DNA from: Metridium senile
Lineage: Eukaryota; Cnidaria; Anthozoa; Actiniaria; Metridiidae
NCBI GenBank assembly: GCA_949775045.1
Contig: OX459107.1
Coordinates: 13,955,179-14,019,178, forward strand
Length of the DNA: 64,000 nt
Reading direction: 5' to 3'
The position numbers were made by a program, and so were the translations under genes. Under the pieces are notes generated by a model, which saw only the letters and a list, made by a program, of their open reading frames with translations, was not told where the DNA came from and did not search any database. Below are positions 50,101-61,763 of this stretch, one piece after another. Position 1 is the stretch's first letter. Each line of letters opens with the position of its first letter.

Positions 50101-51190
50101 CAGTAATTATATTCATTTCGTCTCCCTCTAAATCATTAAACTCATCTGTAACTTTAAGCATTTCTACCAACTCTTTTTTATTGTAAATGGTCCCTAGTTC
50201 TTTACCCAAAACAAAATCCAATAACCTACTTATAGGGTACGAAAGTGGAAATGTTGCAACCATAAAAAACTTTGTAATCCATATTGTTTTGGCGCCAACT
50301 GCAAGACCATGTCTTGAACAAATGCTTTGAGGAACTATTTCACCAAAAATCACAATACCAAGAGTTGCACCGACAACTGAAATCACTCCACTTCCGATAA
50401 TTCCATCGAGTAATACAGTAAATGAAGTGTTTACTAGAACATTACCAAGAAGAAGTGTGCAAAGTAAATAATTTCCTCGCTTTCTAATCGGTTCGATCTT
50501 CCGCGCGTATCCCTGCTCGCTGCGAGTACCACAATTTGTGACAATCTTCAACTCAGTCGGGTCTAGCGCCATGAGTCCTAGATTTAACCCAGAAAAAAGG
50601 CCCGAAAGCACCATCAAAACAAGTATAAATAAGATCTTTAGCCATAATGGTAATGCATCTTCTTGTATGACTTCGGGTTCTGACTTTATCATAAGATCTG
50701 TGCTGTTTCCTTGAAATATCCAGGAACTACTCGTGTCAGTTCGATAACATACGTAGAAAACATCTCCTTCCTGCGGCCGTGGGAGTTTTACTTTAACTCT
50801 ACCTGACCTCTTTGTTAGCTCTTGTGCTTCCAACAGCATTGTTGGAGTTTCCCGGTGATCATCACAGTCTTCGCCATTTGGCGGGATTTTAGATGTGAAG
50901 GAAACTCGAGCGCCTGCTTTCAAATCGAGGCCAAAAACTTTAAGTAAAGTGACTTTTCCTGTGGTTACTTGCAATACTCCATCAACTATTTTACTTTGAG
51001 AGTCCCCTGGACTAAAGGCGATCAACTCAGGCTCACATCTTGAATATTTGAGGAAGAAAATAGCCCAAATAAAGCAGAATAAAATGTAGTTCTTACTGGA
51101 TTGATTGATGATGGCTGCCATAAGCGTGAACTTGTGCTTCAGTCCCGTGACAGCTGATTTACATTTGTAAATACCAAATATGGTGCGCAT
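47138..51190 (-). CDS. CNNM: CNNM-family metal (Mg2+) transport protein
   Basis: Membrane protein of magnesium homeostasis (ancient conserved domain protein/cyclin M; CorC relative). Three exons: 49645-51190, 48871-48996, 47138-47634; GT-AG, in phase, 722 aa from the first ATG. M24 (51121) is an alternative start that would bring the hydrophobic [15 protein letters not shown] segment close to the N-terminus as a signal peptide. Order: extracellular domain (about 50-178), DUF21 membrane domain (about 182-350) with [24 protein letters not shown] and [19 protein letters not shown], paired CBS domains (about 365-515) ending [16 protein letters not shown], then a cyclic-nucleotide-binding-like domain in exon 3 ([20 protein letters not shown]). 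Length and order fit CNNM2/4; I cannot assign one vertebrate paralogue. Both introns carry transposons and GAT repeats. Confidence 0.94.
47740..48038. repeat. (GAT)n tract
   Basis: GAT/AAT repeat in CNNM intron 2, ending at the hAT-type MITE. Met-rich and Ile-rich frames are artefacts. Confidence 0.9.
48045..48295. mobile_element. MITE, probable hAT type (copy 2)
   Basis: Same element as 877-1116, over 85% alike by eye, with the same AGGGCTGC ends and imperfect 8-base flanking repeats (gatgatcc / gtgatcct). It lies in CNNM intron 2. Confidence 0.8.
48460..48690. mobile_element. MITE, GTTGTCGGAGAGAATTGG family (copy 2)
   Basis: Inverted ends 'ttgttggagagaattggcga' and 'tcgccaattctctccgtcag', with inner pieces shared with 40480-40745. 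In CNNM intron 2. Confidence 0.75.
49035..49345. repeat. (GATGATG)n tract
   Basis: GAT-rich repeat in CNNM intron 1 with a longer unit 'ggtgatgatgatggttataa'. Non-coding. Confidence 0.9.
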
Positions 51191-53941
51191 AAATTACCAT
51201 ATATTATACACAGAAAAAGTTCAAAAGCTTGGATATTTCTTCATTTTTCTCTTTTCTTTTTTGTCCAAATATTCTCACATGGTAAATTTGAGCTATTTTA
51301 ATTGCATAAATATAGCAAGTTCTGTATTCTTGGTAAAATGTACATAATATATGAAGCTATTTTTGTTAACTCTTCAATATTTCATTGAAACCGACAGCAA
51401 CCTGCAATTCTAGTAATCCGTTGCAAAATAAAATCCTTTAAACATATCTATTGTCGGATATAACGCTTTTATAATATAATACATTGTTTAAGGAATGGCC
51501 AACAATCATTTGCAAAAAACAATAGGTCAGTTGATTTTCACAGGAAATTTTCGTTTTCCATTTTCGTTTCGGGCTCCCTGTGGCGCCTTCCCCACGAGCT
51601 GGAGAGGAGACACAGGGAGCCCGACACTAATATATCAGTCATATAAATAGCCTGTGTCGAAAGCCTTTGTATAGGATAATGGATGAGCTCCGAGGCTTAT
51701 TGAAAACAATAACCGAGCGCGCAGCGCGAGGTCATTATTTGCAATAAGCCGAGGAGCAAGGCCATTATCCCATTTAATACACATTCTCATTGTTTTCGAA
51801 GGAAAACCACTTACTAAAAATTCCCAAAGGGTCCATTAACTAAACTATTTTTCTTGTCCGTCCCATGGGACCAATGCTAACAATGTCTTTTGTAACAAGT
51901 ATCAAGAAAAAGACATTTCGTTTTTATTTAAACCAAAACTGACATCGGTTGGTGAGATAGCATACAGCGTTAGGTGTAGGAATTCGAAGGCAGAGATATT
52001 GCGGGTTCGAATCTCGTTGGTGTCATTTGATTTTTTCTTTACTTTAAATTCAGATCTAAGTCTCAAGTCTAAGTTTCATATCTATCAAAGTATCTTTCAA
52101 ACCTCGATCTGGATCAAAATAATAACCTCTAGCTCCAAATAATAACCTCTGGTTCCAATTGAGTGACTACAATAATGACCTATGAATAATTAATTCATCA
52201 GCCCCACTCTTCCCTGCTGAATTCAAAACCCTCCCCAGCTTGAAGATTCTCGTAAATAATGACTACTTCGAAACAATGAAAGTGTGTATTAATAGTGGAT
52301 AAATCTTTCACATTTCTCTTTGCCATTTTCAAGGTAGCCGTGCTTTTGCATCCGAGACGAACGGTGAACTTTCACTGATAGACCTTTTTAAACACCTTGG
52401 ATAATAATTCATATGTCTCTATCAAACCGTTCGTCTCGCTTCGTTGCAAAAGCAAAGCAACCTTTCAAAATGGCGCTGAGAGAATAGTGAAAAGTACTAC
52501 GGTAATACGAGCAACACATTCGTCCAACATGTCTCGCAACATCGCTGCAAAGCAAGTTGGAAAGCGCTGTTGCTCGTTTTTCCACCCGCGTACTAACTTG
52601 TCTCGCGTCAAAATGGCTTGTTGCAAGTTGAAAAGGTTTGTTGCAGAAATTAGAAGATCGTTCTACTTTTTGCAAATGACGACTTTTTCGTCTAAAATTG
52701 TGTTCGTCCCATTTTCACGGGCCAGTTGTACAAAGCCTGGATAATTAAAGTTATCCACTGGATAAGAGTTATCCAGTGTATAGATTTTGTACTATGTTTT
52801 ATACCGGCGTTGGATAGGGATTTATCCGGTGGATAGCGCTATTCAAGCATTATAACTAGCTTCCTTATAGCAGGGGCATTAAATTACGACAATGCAAATT
52901 AAATTATACAGTTTATCCAGTTTTATACGAATTATATCAATATTCTATGTATATTTGTAAATATGTATATATTCAAGCATATTTTACCTTATTATCCAAT
53001 GTTCCATAATTATTATATGTTATATTTACGCAATTCAGCTTTAGCTGCAATGTAATTTATTTTAATAAAGCATCTATCTATCTATCTATCAATACGCCCC
53101 AGACTGCAGACGGCTTGCATATCCGTGTTCTGGTGAGTTTTATTGCAATTAGTAACTCTTTAGATTACAGGTGCCTTTTGAACAGACTGAACGTGCGTGA
53201 TCATAGTAAAAGGGTTCGTACACGCTATATATGTTTAGAAGATATTGGAAGCGCAAGATGATTTACCAAAGTTCTGTAAAGTGTTGTTTAAAACCATTTT
53301 AAACCATTTTGGTCAATAACAATCAGAATAGAGTTATGGCCGTATTTATCTTGGACGACAATCTTTTTGTCCAGTACGCCCCTTTCACAGTACGTTCCCT
53401 GCGCCATCTTGAAAGGTAGCCGGGCCTTTGCATCGATCGAAGCGATACAAACTTTGCAATGCATGAGACACGTGAATAATTGTCCGGCAAGGTGTTAAAA
53501 TCATATTATGATTAATATTATATATAAACGTCGAGCTTGCAATGATAATAATATTATCATTGCAAGCATTACGAGCCGGAGAGCGACTTTTTTAGTTTGA
53601 CCTTTGTGGTTACTCCTATGGTGCTAAACAAAAGAGACGATGAACGATCTGTCAATAACGGAGCGAATCTGTCATTCACAGCTCTTTCAATACCTACTGT
53701 AAATACATCAACATTCAGTAAAACAACAGGAGTTGATATATATTATAAAAACTAAAATAAGCACTTCGATCGGCCATGGATAAAAAGCAATTAAAAAAAT
53801 CGGATACATATGTATAGACATCGCGCGAGGATCCATATGAAATATTCACGTGTTGTACCGAAAAAGAATTTAGCTACATCTGATTATAAAACTAATTTAT
53901 ATCGCATCCGCGCAAACATTATATAATGCAGAATATATAAA
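51191..53941. other. repeat-rich intergenic DNA
   Basis: No gene was recognised. Contents: a hairpin at 51570-51623 with GGGCTCCCTGTG arms; palindromic DNA around 51670-51780; a hairpin at 52325-52474 (caaggtagccgtgcttttgc against gcaaaagcaaagcaaccttt); a LINE-like 3' end with a (CTAT)n tail at 53040-53092; and a 'gcgccatcttgaaaggtagc' element end near 53403 with related sequence at 57782. The CNNM 5' UTR and promoter must lie at the left end. Confidence 0.55.
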
Positions 53942-53999
53942 CTACACTCGTATTTATAGCTATTCTAAGGGCCAGATTATTGCAGGTATTCGCACGAAG
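53942..53999 (+). repeat. 81-bp satellite, left partial copy
   Basis: 58 bp that match the right part of the 81-bp unit found at 56739-57340, ending exactly at the unit boundary 'cgcacgaag', where the LINE begins. Confidence 0.85.
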
Positions 54000-56737
54000 C
54001 GACTCTACATTGGTTCCATCTACAGACCACCCAATCCTGATGTAGAACCTTTAGAGGCCCTGGATGAAACATTGTGTCACCTAACTCAGAAATCTCTCCC
54101 AAATATCCTACTTACTGGTGACTTTAACCTGCCAAATATCTCTTGGGGTGAGAACTACTCCATCCAATCTAATCCTGCATACGGAGTAGAATTGAATAAT
54201 AAAATGTTGGACATTGTTAACGACCATGCATTAACCCAACATGTCCATCAAAATACAAGAGGTCATAACATCCTAGACCTAGTCTTTACAACTAACCCAG
54301 ACATGGTTGCCAATTTGAAAGTTCAGAGTGGCATGAGTGATCATGATGCTGTTGTCTTCGATATTGTTCTAAAACCATCAACTAATAGAAAACCACCAAG
54401 GAAAGTATTCATGTTTAAGAAAGGTAATATGGACGCTGTCAGGAATGACTTAAACAAATGCTTTCAAGACTATCTATCCTCTGAAGCCTCAATCAAATCA
54501 GTGGATGAAAACTATCATTTTTTCAAAACATCAATTAATGAAGTCATAAAGAATCACATTCCTCAAAAAAACATCAGTGGACGGTGGAATGTACCCTGGC
54601 TAACTAATCATATCAAACGATTGACTAGGAAAAAACAGAGACTATACAATAAAGCACGAAGAACTGATAACCCCAGTGATTGGAAAAAGTTCAAAGATCT
54701 TAGAAAGCATGTAAAGAAACAACTGTCTGCTTCTCACAATGAGTACGTATCGCAGCTACTATCACCTTCTGAAGGATCGTGTCCTAATAAACCAGTTCCA
54801 ACTAAACGCTTCTGGTCCTATATAAAATCTAAGAAATCCAATGATGTTGGAGTTGCCACACTGAAAAATAATGATGTTGATGTCAATGACAGCCTTGGAA
54901 AAGCCAATTTATTGAGTAATCAATTCAAGTCAGTTTTTACTAACGAAAACCTTAATAACACTCCATCTATTGGCCCTAGTCCTTATCCTGATGTACCAAC
55001 TGCTATGTTTGCCATACCAGGAATAATTAAGCTGTTGAATAATATCAATCCAAAGAAAGCTAATGGCCCTGATTTGATACCATGCCGCATTCTTAAAGAA
55101 GCAGCTGTGGAGATTGCCCCTTTTCTACAATTCCTGTTTTCCCATTCTATGGAATCTGGTGCTGTACCAAGTGACTGGTTAAAGGCTAATGTCACACCTG
55201 TCTTCAAAAAAGGTAGTAAACATCTTGTGGCAAATTACCGCCCTATTTCATTGACAGCTGTGCCATGCAAGATCCTAGAACATATTATTTTCCACAATAT
55301 AATGGCCCACTTGGACTCCAATAACATCCTGGTTAACTCCCAACATGGCTTTCGTAAGAAGCTTTCTTGTGAAACTCAATTAATAACTACTGTAGAGGAA
55401 ATAGCCAAGTCTCTTGATAATGGTAAACAGTCAGACCTTATAATTATGGACTTCTCTAAAGCATTTGATGTTGTACCCCACCAGCGATTAATTAATAAAT
55501 TGGATTATTATGGTATACGTGGCCACCTTAAAAACTGGATAACAACTTGGCTCACGTTAAGGGAACAGTCTGTTGTAGTTGATGGTGTCTCATCCCCTGC
55601 AGTTCATGTATCATCTGGCGTGCCACAGGGAACTGTTTTGGGTCCCTTGATGTTCCTCTTATACATAAATGACATTGGTGATAATTGCTCGTCCACTATA
55701 CGTCTATTTGCAGATGATACCGTTCTATATAGTGTCATAGAGTCAACAAGTGATGCTGAACATCTCCAATCTGATCTATCTATCATAGAACACTGGTCAA
55801 AGGAATGGCTGATGCAATTTAATCCCAGCAAATGTTTTGTTATGAGAATAACCAGAAAACATGAACCTGTTATTTATGATTATAAATTAATGGGTCATTC
55901 ACTGAAACCAGTGTCACATCATCCATATCTTGGAGTTGAACTATCCAATACTCTAGACTGGAGCCATCACATTGACAGCAAGGTAACCAAAGCAAATCAA
56001 ACTCTCGGCTTTCTACGAAGAAATCTTGGCAACTGCCCTGAATCAATTAAAGAATTAGCTTATAAAGCCCTGGTACGACCTCATGTGGAATATGCAAGTC
56101 CAGTGTGGGACCCCTGGTTAGACAAGCATATACAGCAAATTGAAGCTGTTCAACGGCGATCTGCACGATTTGTAAAAAATTGTTGGGAGCGAACACCTGG
56201 AACTGTCACCAACTTATTAAATAATCTGGATTGGCCTCCCCTTCAAGAAAGAAGGAAAACTGCTCGTCTTACACTTCTACATAAAGCCATTCATGGCGAA
56301 TCCTTAATGGAAATTCCCAGCTATATCCAAAGGCGCAACCGACAATTAAGATCTTACCACAAGGACAAATTCATTGAACTAACTCCACATACTGAAGCCT
56401 ATAGAAACTCCTTCTATTGCAGAACCATAAAAGAATGGAACTCATTGCCTAGCAATGTTTTAGATATAGTAGAAGCTCCACTTTTTAAGAAAGCTCTTAG
56501 ATCAGAATAATTGAACTTTTACCATTTTATATATACATAATTTTATTAATCGTTTAATTTTATTATCATTACTATTTTCATTATTTATATTTATATATTT
56601 GTATATACATTTTCTAATTATTTCATTTTTATATTGTATATATTATGTATTTATCAGATTTTATTTATACTACCCCCAAGTCTTGCAGTGATAGGTAACC
56701 CCTTTTGCAAGGCCCCCCATATGTAGATGTAGATGTA
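54000..56737 (+). mobile_element. 5'-truncated LINE (CR1/Jockey-like) with intact RT
   Basis: A non-LTR retrotransposon fragment. The frame is open from 54000 to 56510 (836 codons plus stop): the end of the APE-type endonuclease (YIGSIYRPPNPD, LLTGDFNLPNISW, SDHDAVVFDI), then reverse transcriptase blocks (NYRPISLTAVPCKILEHII, QHGFRKKLSCETQL, DFSKAFDVVPHQRL, SSGVPQGTVLGPLMFLLYIN, RLFADDTVLYS), then the C-terminal region (RPHVEYASPVWDPW, IEAVQRRSARFVKN). No ATG opens this frame at its left end. The 3' UTR ends in a short (TGTAGA)n-like tail at 56720-56737. The endonuclease start and any ORF1 are missing, so it is not autonomous, but the RT is uninterrupted and the insertion is probably young. 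The clade is an estimate. Confidence 0.92.
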
Positions 56738-56738
56738 G

Positions 56739-57340
56739 CCTACCCAAGCAATGTATCTGTACTATACTAGTATTTATAGCTATTCTAAGGGCCAGATTAT
56801 TGCAGGTATTCGCACGAAGCCTACCCAAGCAATGTATCTGTACTATACTCGTATTGATAGCTCATCTAAGGGCCAGATTATTGCAGGTATTCGCACGAAG
56901 CCTACCCAAGCAATGTATCTGTACTATACTCGTCTTTATAGCTCATCTAAGGGCCAGATTATTGCAGGTATTCGCACGAAGCCTACCCAAGCAATGTATC
57001 TGTACTATACTCGTGTTTATAGCTCATCTAAGGGCCAGATTATTGCAGGTATTCACACGAAGCCTACCCAAGCAATGTATCTGTACTATATTCGTGTTTA
57101 TAGCTAATCTAAGGGCCAGATTATTGCAGGTATTCGCACGAAGCCTACCCAAGCAATGTATCTGTACTATACTCGTGTTTATAGCTAATCTAAGGGCCAG
57201 ATTATTGCAGGTATTCGCACGAAGCCTACCCAAGCAATGTATCTGTACTACACTCGTATTTATAGCTATTCTAAGGGCCAGATTATTGCAGTTATTCGCA
57301 CGAAGCCTACCCAAGCAATGTATCTGTACTATATGCGTAT
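56739..57340 (+). repeat. 81-bp tandem repeat array
   Basis: Seven full copies starting at 56739, 56820, 56901, 56982, 57063, 57144 and 57225, and a partial one from 57306. The unit starts 'cctacccaagcaatgtatct' and ends 'gcaggtattcgcacgaag'. As 81 is a multiple of three, stop-free frames run across it; I do not call a gene. Confidence 0.95.
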
Positions 57341-60300
57341 TCTACTTACGGCATCTTTGATATAAGATAGAGAAGAGTTGAATCCATCGGCGATTTATCG
57401 GCGTAAACATTATGTTTTTGGCGCGCTTTCTCAATTGAAGTTTAGATGATCAATTTTAAAAATTCCGCATATAGATTTTGATCTTTTCCAGAACGGCTAA
57501 AGTTACAGTACTAGTGGCTCCATCATTTCCATCATTTCTACACACTAGTATGCCTTTTGCGTATAAATTATATAGCGAAGTGAAAGAATCAGTACCGGCT
57601 TTGGTCAGTGACTGATCACAGCATGTACTATGCTTGACTCAGATTTCATCCTTGCACAATCAGCAGGAATACCTAATCCAATTAACGCCTCGAAGCGGCT
57701 CTCAGAGCCGGGTCAGTGCAAAAAAAGACGGTCTCCGGCTCGTAATGCGACGTTTGTTTCATTTCGAACTGACGTTTCGGCTACCTTTCAAGATGGCACA
57801 GGGAACTGTGAAGGGGACTATTAAGACGTACGTACTTTTCGTATGAGATAAAATTTTCAACAAGATGAATGCCTATAATATCGGTGAAATTTTCATCAGG
57901 CGATATAGTGTGCCAACTGTATCGTTTAGATAGACGCAGAGAACAGTCGAATTCTTTGGCCAAAATTTGCGCAGAAATAAACGCTACATGATGGACGAAA
58001 TTCTCATCATCCAAAACCTGAATACAGCCAATCAGTCCGAAGGGTAACTCCTTGTTTTGAGTCAGTCGTATCATTAACTGGCCAAGTCTACAAAACAAGT
58101 TTTGATCTTCAATTGACGTGCGTGTGCTTAAGCATTTGCACTTAACAGTAATCCCGCATTAACAAGCTTTTGTGCATTGCAATCCTACACTAAGCTTTTT
58201 GTGTGTGTATTCGTTTGCAGCTACCCGTTTAATAACGGTCGTGACAAAAAAACATGCTCTGTCTAGATGTAAACTTCCCGCAAAGTTGGCGCTAAACTTC
58301 GCACTCTCCCAATTAATGCGATTCTCTAAATAAATCCAATTTGTCAAGGAAAATTTTGCATCTTATATTTTTGTCATATCCATTAACTGGTTTAGATGCA
58401 AGTGATAATAAATATCTTGACATTTTTAGCCTTTTTGACGACAGTGGTTTACACTGAACTTGCCATGTTTGGATCACCAATCTTTGAAGTTTAACTGCGA
58501 GACAGAACATGTTTTTTTTTCGTGACCGTTAACGGGTAGATGTAAGCGAGGGCCGCTATAGCACTATTGAATTAATTAAACATGGTTTTTTTTGTGTGAT
58601 CGCCTTTCAGATGGAATTGCATTGAATAGGCTATTTCAGCATCTGAGAGGCTTTCAAGCACTGTATCTAAGTGACATTAATGCACTTAAAAAAATTGCAC
58701 CTGATCCTGCATTTAGCAGTCATTATGCATTCAAAACGCTCCCAACATTGCATTTAACAGATTTAGTTTATTGTAATTGTAATCCAACTGCATAATGGAG
58801 ACACGTGATGGAGCAGTTGAAAACCTTTGAAAACTGAATTTTCAAAAGTAAAAGCATTAAGTTACATTTCCAAGGCGATAGCTTATTTCTGAATGATATA
58901 TATAGCTAATTCAATTAACGTTGTCGCTGATTTATAATGCCTAAAGCCTAATCGTCAGACCGAAAGGGATCGTGGGATATCTTTTATCGAGGCGAATGAG
59001 GCGTGCAAAGCGTGTAAAATATTCAACGTGTATTTGCAAGTGTTCCTCAGTGGAAACAAATTTAAAACACAAATTACGGTTTAGGAATCTTGAAAACTCA
59101 TGCAATTTTAAAATCCCATGACCACTTTCGCTCTCAAGATTAGGCTTTAGGCTTGTTTCAGCGACGAAGTTAATTGAATTAGCTATATATATTAAATTAA
59201 GTAGCTTTATTAGTATTAAAAACGTTTTTTGAGAATTAAAAACTCATTTGTAGTGATTTTTAGTATGACTAGTGTTTGACGAGATTCAGTTCGATAGTGC
59301 CTAGACGTATTCCGTCTAGTTCTAATACCATGCAGAAATTGGTGCAGTTTATATTATTGCTTTTCTATCCATTTCCACGCTGTATATTTATTTATCCAGT
59401 AAAATAACGCGTTATTTTTATCCCAACACTGACTTTTGTTTGAGTTCAGTATATACAAACTAGTATTTTTAGTCATTTGCTAGGGCCAGTACCTACTGTA
59501 CTTGTAATTTTGTATTTGGAAATTGTAATCTCTTGCAAATTCTGGGTGCAATAAAAACGTAGTTGTTGTTGTTATTGTTGTAGTATTCGTGGAGCTGCAG
59601 TTTGATAAGCTTTGTATATTCAACTAGTTCTAACATCAGCATTTGATGCAATTTATTTTCTTTTAATTCCTGCTTCTATATCCTTTTCTCGCTTTATTTA
59701 TCCAGTAAATGAACACGTTCTTTCTAAAAACTGACCTAACTTTTGTTTAAGGTCAATATCGCGTATAGTCTACTTTAATTGAGAATAAGCCACTTAACGG
59801 TCTCACGTGTGTATGCCTTTACACGTGCTCAGTTCTCGAACGTTTGATAGTAACAATCAAATGCCCAAATACACGCAGAAGTGTTGAAATATTGTCATTT
59901 TGCGTGTGGCTGCCGGCGCTCGCAAAACCCTGAAAATCTATAAACGTTTGTATTCCATTCGTATTCCTTATATTATTATAAGTTTTTGTGCGTGTTTCGT
60001 TTTCAATTGATAAACTTTATTTTGTAAATACTGTTGAACAAAGTTTATTGATACTGTTATAGCGTTCATAATTTTAATAGGGTAGCCTAAAGGGTTGATA
60101 TAGTGCTATCAAACAGCATTAATTGAATTTGAATACACTAATATAATAACTCCTGCGGAAATTAAACAACCTACAAAACTACTTACTCTACTATTATATT
60201 AGTTAAAAAAACCCGCCTTTTTAAACAAATGATCATGAGAGCGCTCGACAACTGTCAGTTGAGTGCAGACATTACATGTACAATATCACTGCCCCTTACT

Positions 60301-60887
60301 GTTACGAAATGAAGGTCTCAATACCTTGTTCCAACCAGTGCGTCTTTTTGCGCCGCTTTCGAGAAGAAATTCCACGGAAAGTCAGTTCTAATATTACTAA
60401 AATTTAAAATTTGAAAAATAATGATATTTCTCATAGTACTTGTGTTAAAACGTTTAGCAAATGTTACGGTTAGGGCACATCTGATATAGAGGCACCTGCT
60501 GTCAGACTTTTCTTCTCCGTTAAAGATATTTCTCAACAAGCCGGTGATGCCCTAGATACGAATATCTCAAGTTTATCATAGTTTATTATATACAGTGCAT
60601 TGTGTAATGCTATATAATATATATAGCTAATTGAATGATGCAACATGTTCAAAGCCATTTATTATAGGATGGTTACCTATGGTTACCGGGGAGTGCATTA
60701 AGAATGTCGGCCTTTCCACCCCTTAGATAATGAAATCAATGCTACCCAACCTGCTGGTTTAATGTGGGCAAGTTGATACGTTAATTAAAATCATTATAAT
60801 CACCCTTCACCAGTGAATCACCCAGAGGAAAGACTTACAACTCTCTCGTGTTCAAGAACCGGATCGGCGTTTTATTATTGACGACCA
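57341..60887. other. intergenic DNA, no convincing gene
   Basis: The minus-strand frame 57781-58098 (105 codons; VLDDENFVHHVAFISAQIL) follows a plausible 'ttgttttgtag' acceptor, but I recognise no family and find no partner exons. Other contents: decayed inverted-repeat elements at 57640-57790 and 58590-58800, and a LINE/SINE-like 3' end with a (GTT)n tail at about 59510-59582. The promoter of the gene at 60888 should lie at the right end. Confidence 0.5.
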
Positions 60888-61763
60888 ATGGATAGAAATA
60901 ACTCTCATTTAACTTGGGGGTTCCATTACAACTCGTTATTACAAAGTCCTCGCGCAGTTTACACAGATTCAAGATATCCTTACAGTACTGCAATGACCAC
61001 AGAACGTACAGGTAGCTTCTTGACTCCCTGCTACTGGCCTCCTCCTCCGTACAGCGCCGGGCCTTATGGAGTCAGTCAACAGCATGGTAGTGCACCAAGT
61101 AACGTGGGATCCAAGCGAACTGGAATCAACTCCTGTGAGTGTTCTGTCTGCGTTACGACCAGTTCGCAGACCTACAGGCCTGTATTTTCGCAACCTTCAG
61201 AAAGCCTTAAAACTGCGAGCCCAATACAGGGATTTACAGCTCCTAAAGATATATCCCCAGGTCGAGAAGTGGCATCCCCCGGTGTACAAGGCTATACTAC
61301 TAAAGGTACGTAGAACGCCTCTAATGGTGATTTTTTGTTGGTTATCAAATTAGTCGTTTTTTAATCAGAATGAAGAGAATTAGTCAGTTAACGTTTATTG
61401 AATAGATAAATAAAATGATTCATTTAGATAGAGCTCATGTATATGGACTCGCTCATTATATATTATGGTGTTGTGTCAATAGTTTAATCTATAATTCTAT
61501 GATTAATAGGTCATAAAATGGCAATGCGTCACTTTAGCAAATTTACCTTCGCACGTTAGCTACTGTGTAATAATTTCATTGCTTTGTTTAATCTCACTCC
61601 ATTCAAACAATACAAATACACCTGTACTTGATACATATTTTAATGGTCTACTATTTTAGAAGGGAAATGCTAGCTGCTAGACTTTAATTCATCGAAGTGT
61701 CATCTTGTTCTTTTTACAGCTCAACAAAAACGATTACAAAGTAATATCAATGAACAAAAGTAA
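60888..61763 (+). CDS. two-exon gene of unknown function, disordered, PPxY motif
   Basis: I do not recognise this protein. Exon 1 is 60888-61305 and exon 2 is 61720-61763, joined by a GT-AG intron (aaag|gtacgt ... tttttacag|ctcaac), phase 1; 153 aa. AATAAA follows at 61833-61838, 70 bp after the stop. The ATG at 60888 is the first in frame (MDRNNSHLTWGFHYNSLLQS). Composition is Ser/Thr/Pro/Tyr-rich with no clear fold, signal peptide or membrane helix. There is a WW-domain ligand motif (PPPPYSAGPYG, about residues 51-61), a Cys cluster (CECSVC, about 82-87) and a basic/Gln-rich C-terminus encoded by exon 2 (AQQKRLQSNINEQK). It could be a lineage-restricted regulator. The alternative is a chance frame, but splice signals, stop and poly(A) signal agree. 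Confidence 0.55.

Noticed and set aside
51955..52025. tRNA-like segment with 'gcgggttcgaatctcg'
   Set aside because: A B-box-like stretch is present but I cannot fold an acceptor stem or anticodon arm, and the A-box is poor. At most a tRNA-derived repeat remnant.
52397..52744. Overlapping plus and minus frames of 115 and 88 residues
   Set aside because: They cross inverted-repeat DNA (52325-52474) with related sequence elsewhere, and neither resembles a protein family.
56751..57360. Frames of 96-186 residues with a 27-residue protein repeat
   Set aside because: The 81-bp DNA repeat is a multiple of three, which keeps frames open on both strands. No start context, splice sites or family was seen.
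57781..58098. Minus-strand frame of 105 residues after a possible splice acceptor
   Set aside because: No recognisable domain and no partner exons; noted in the intergenic entry only.
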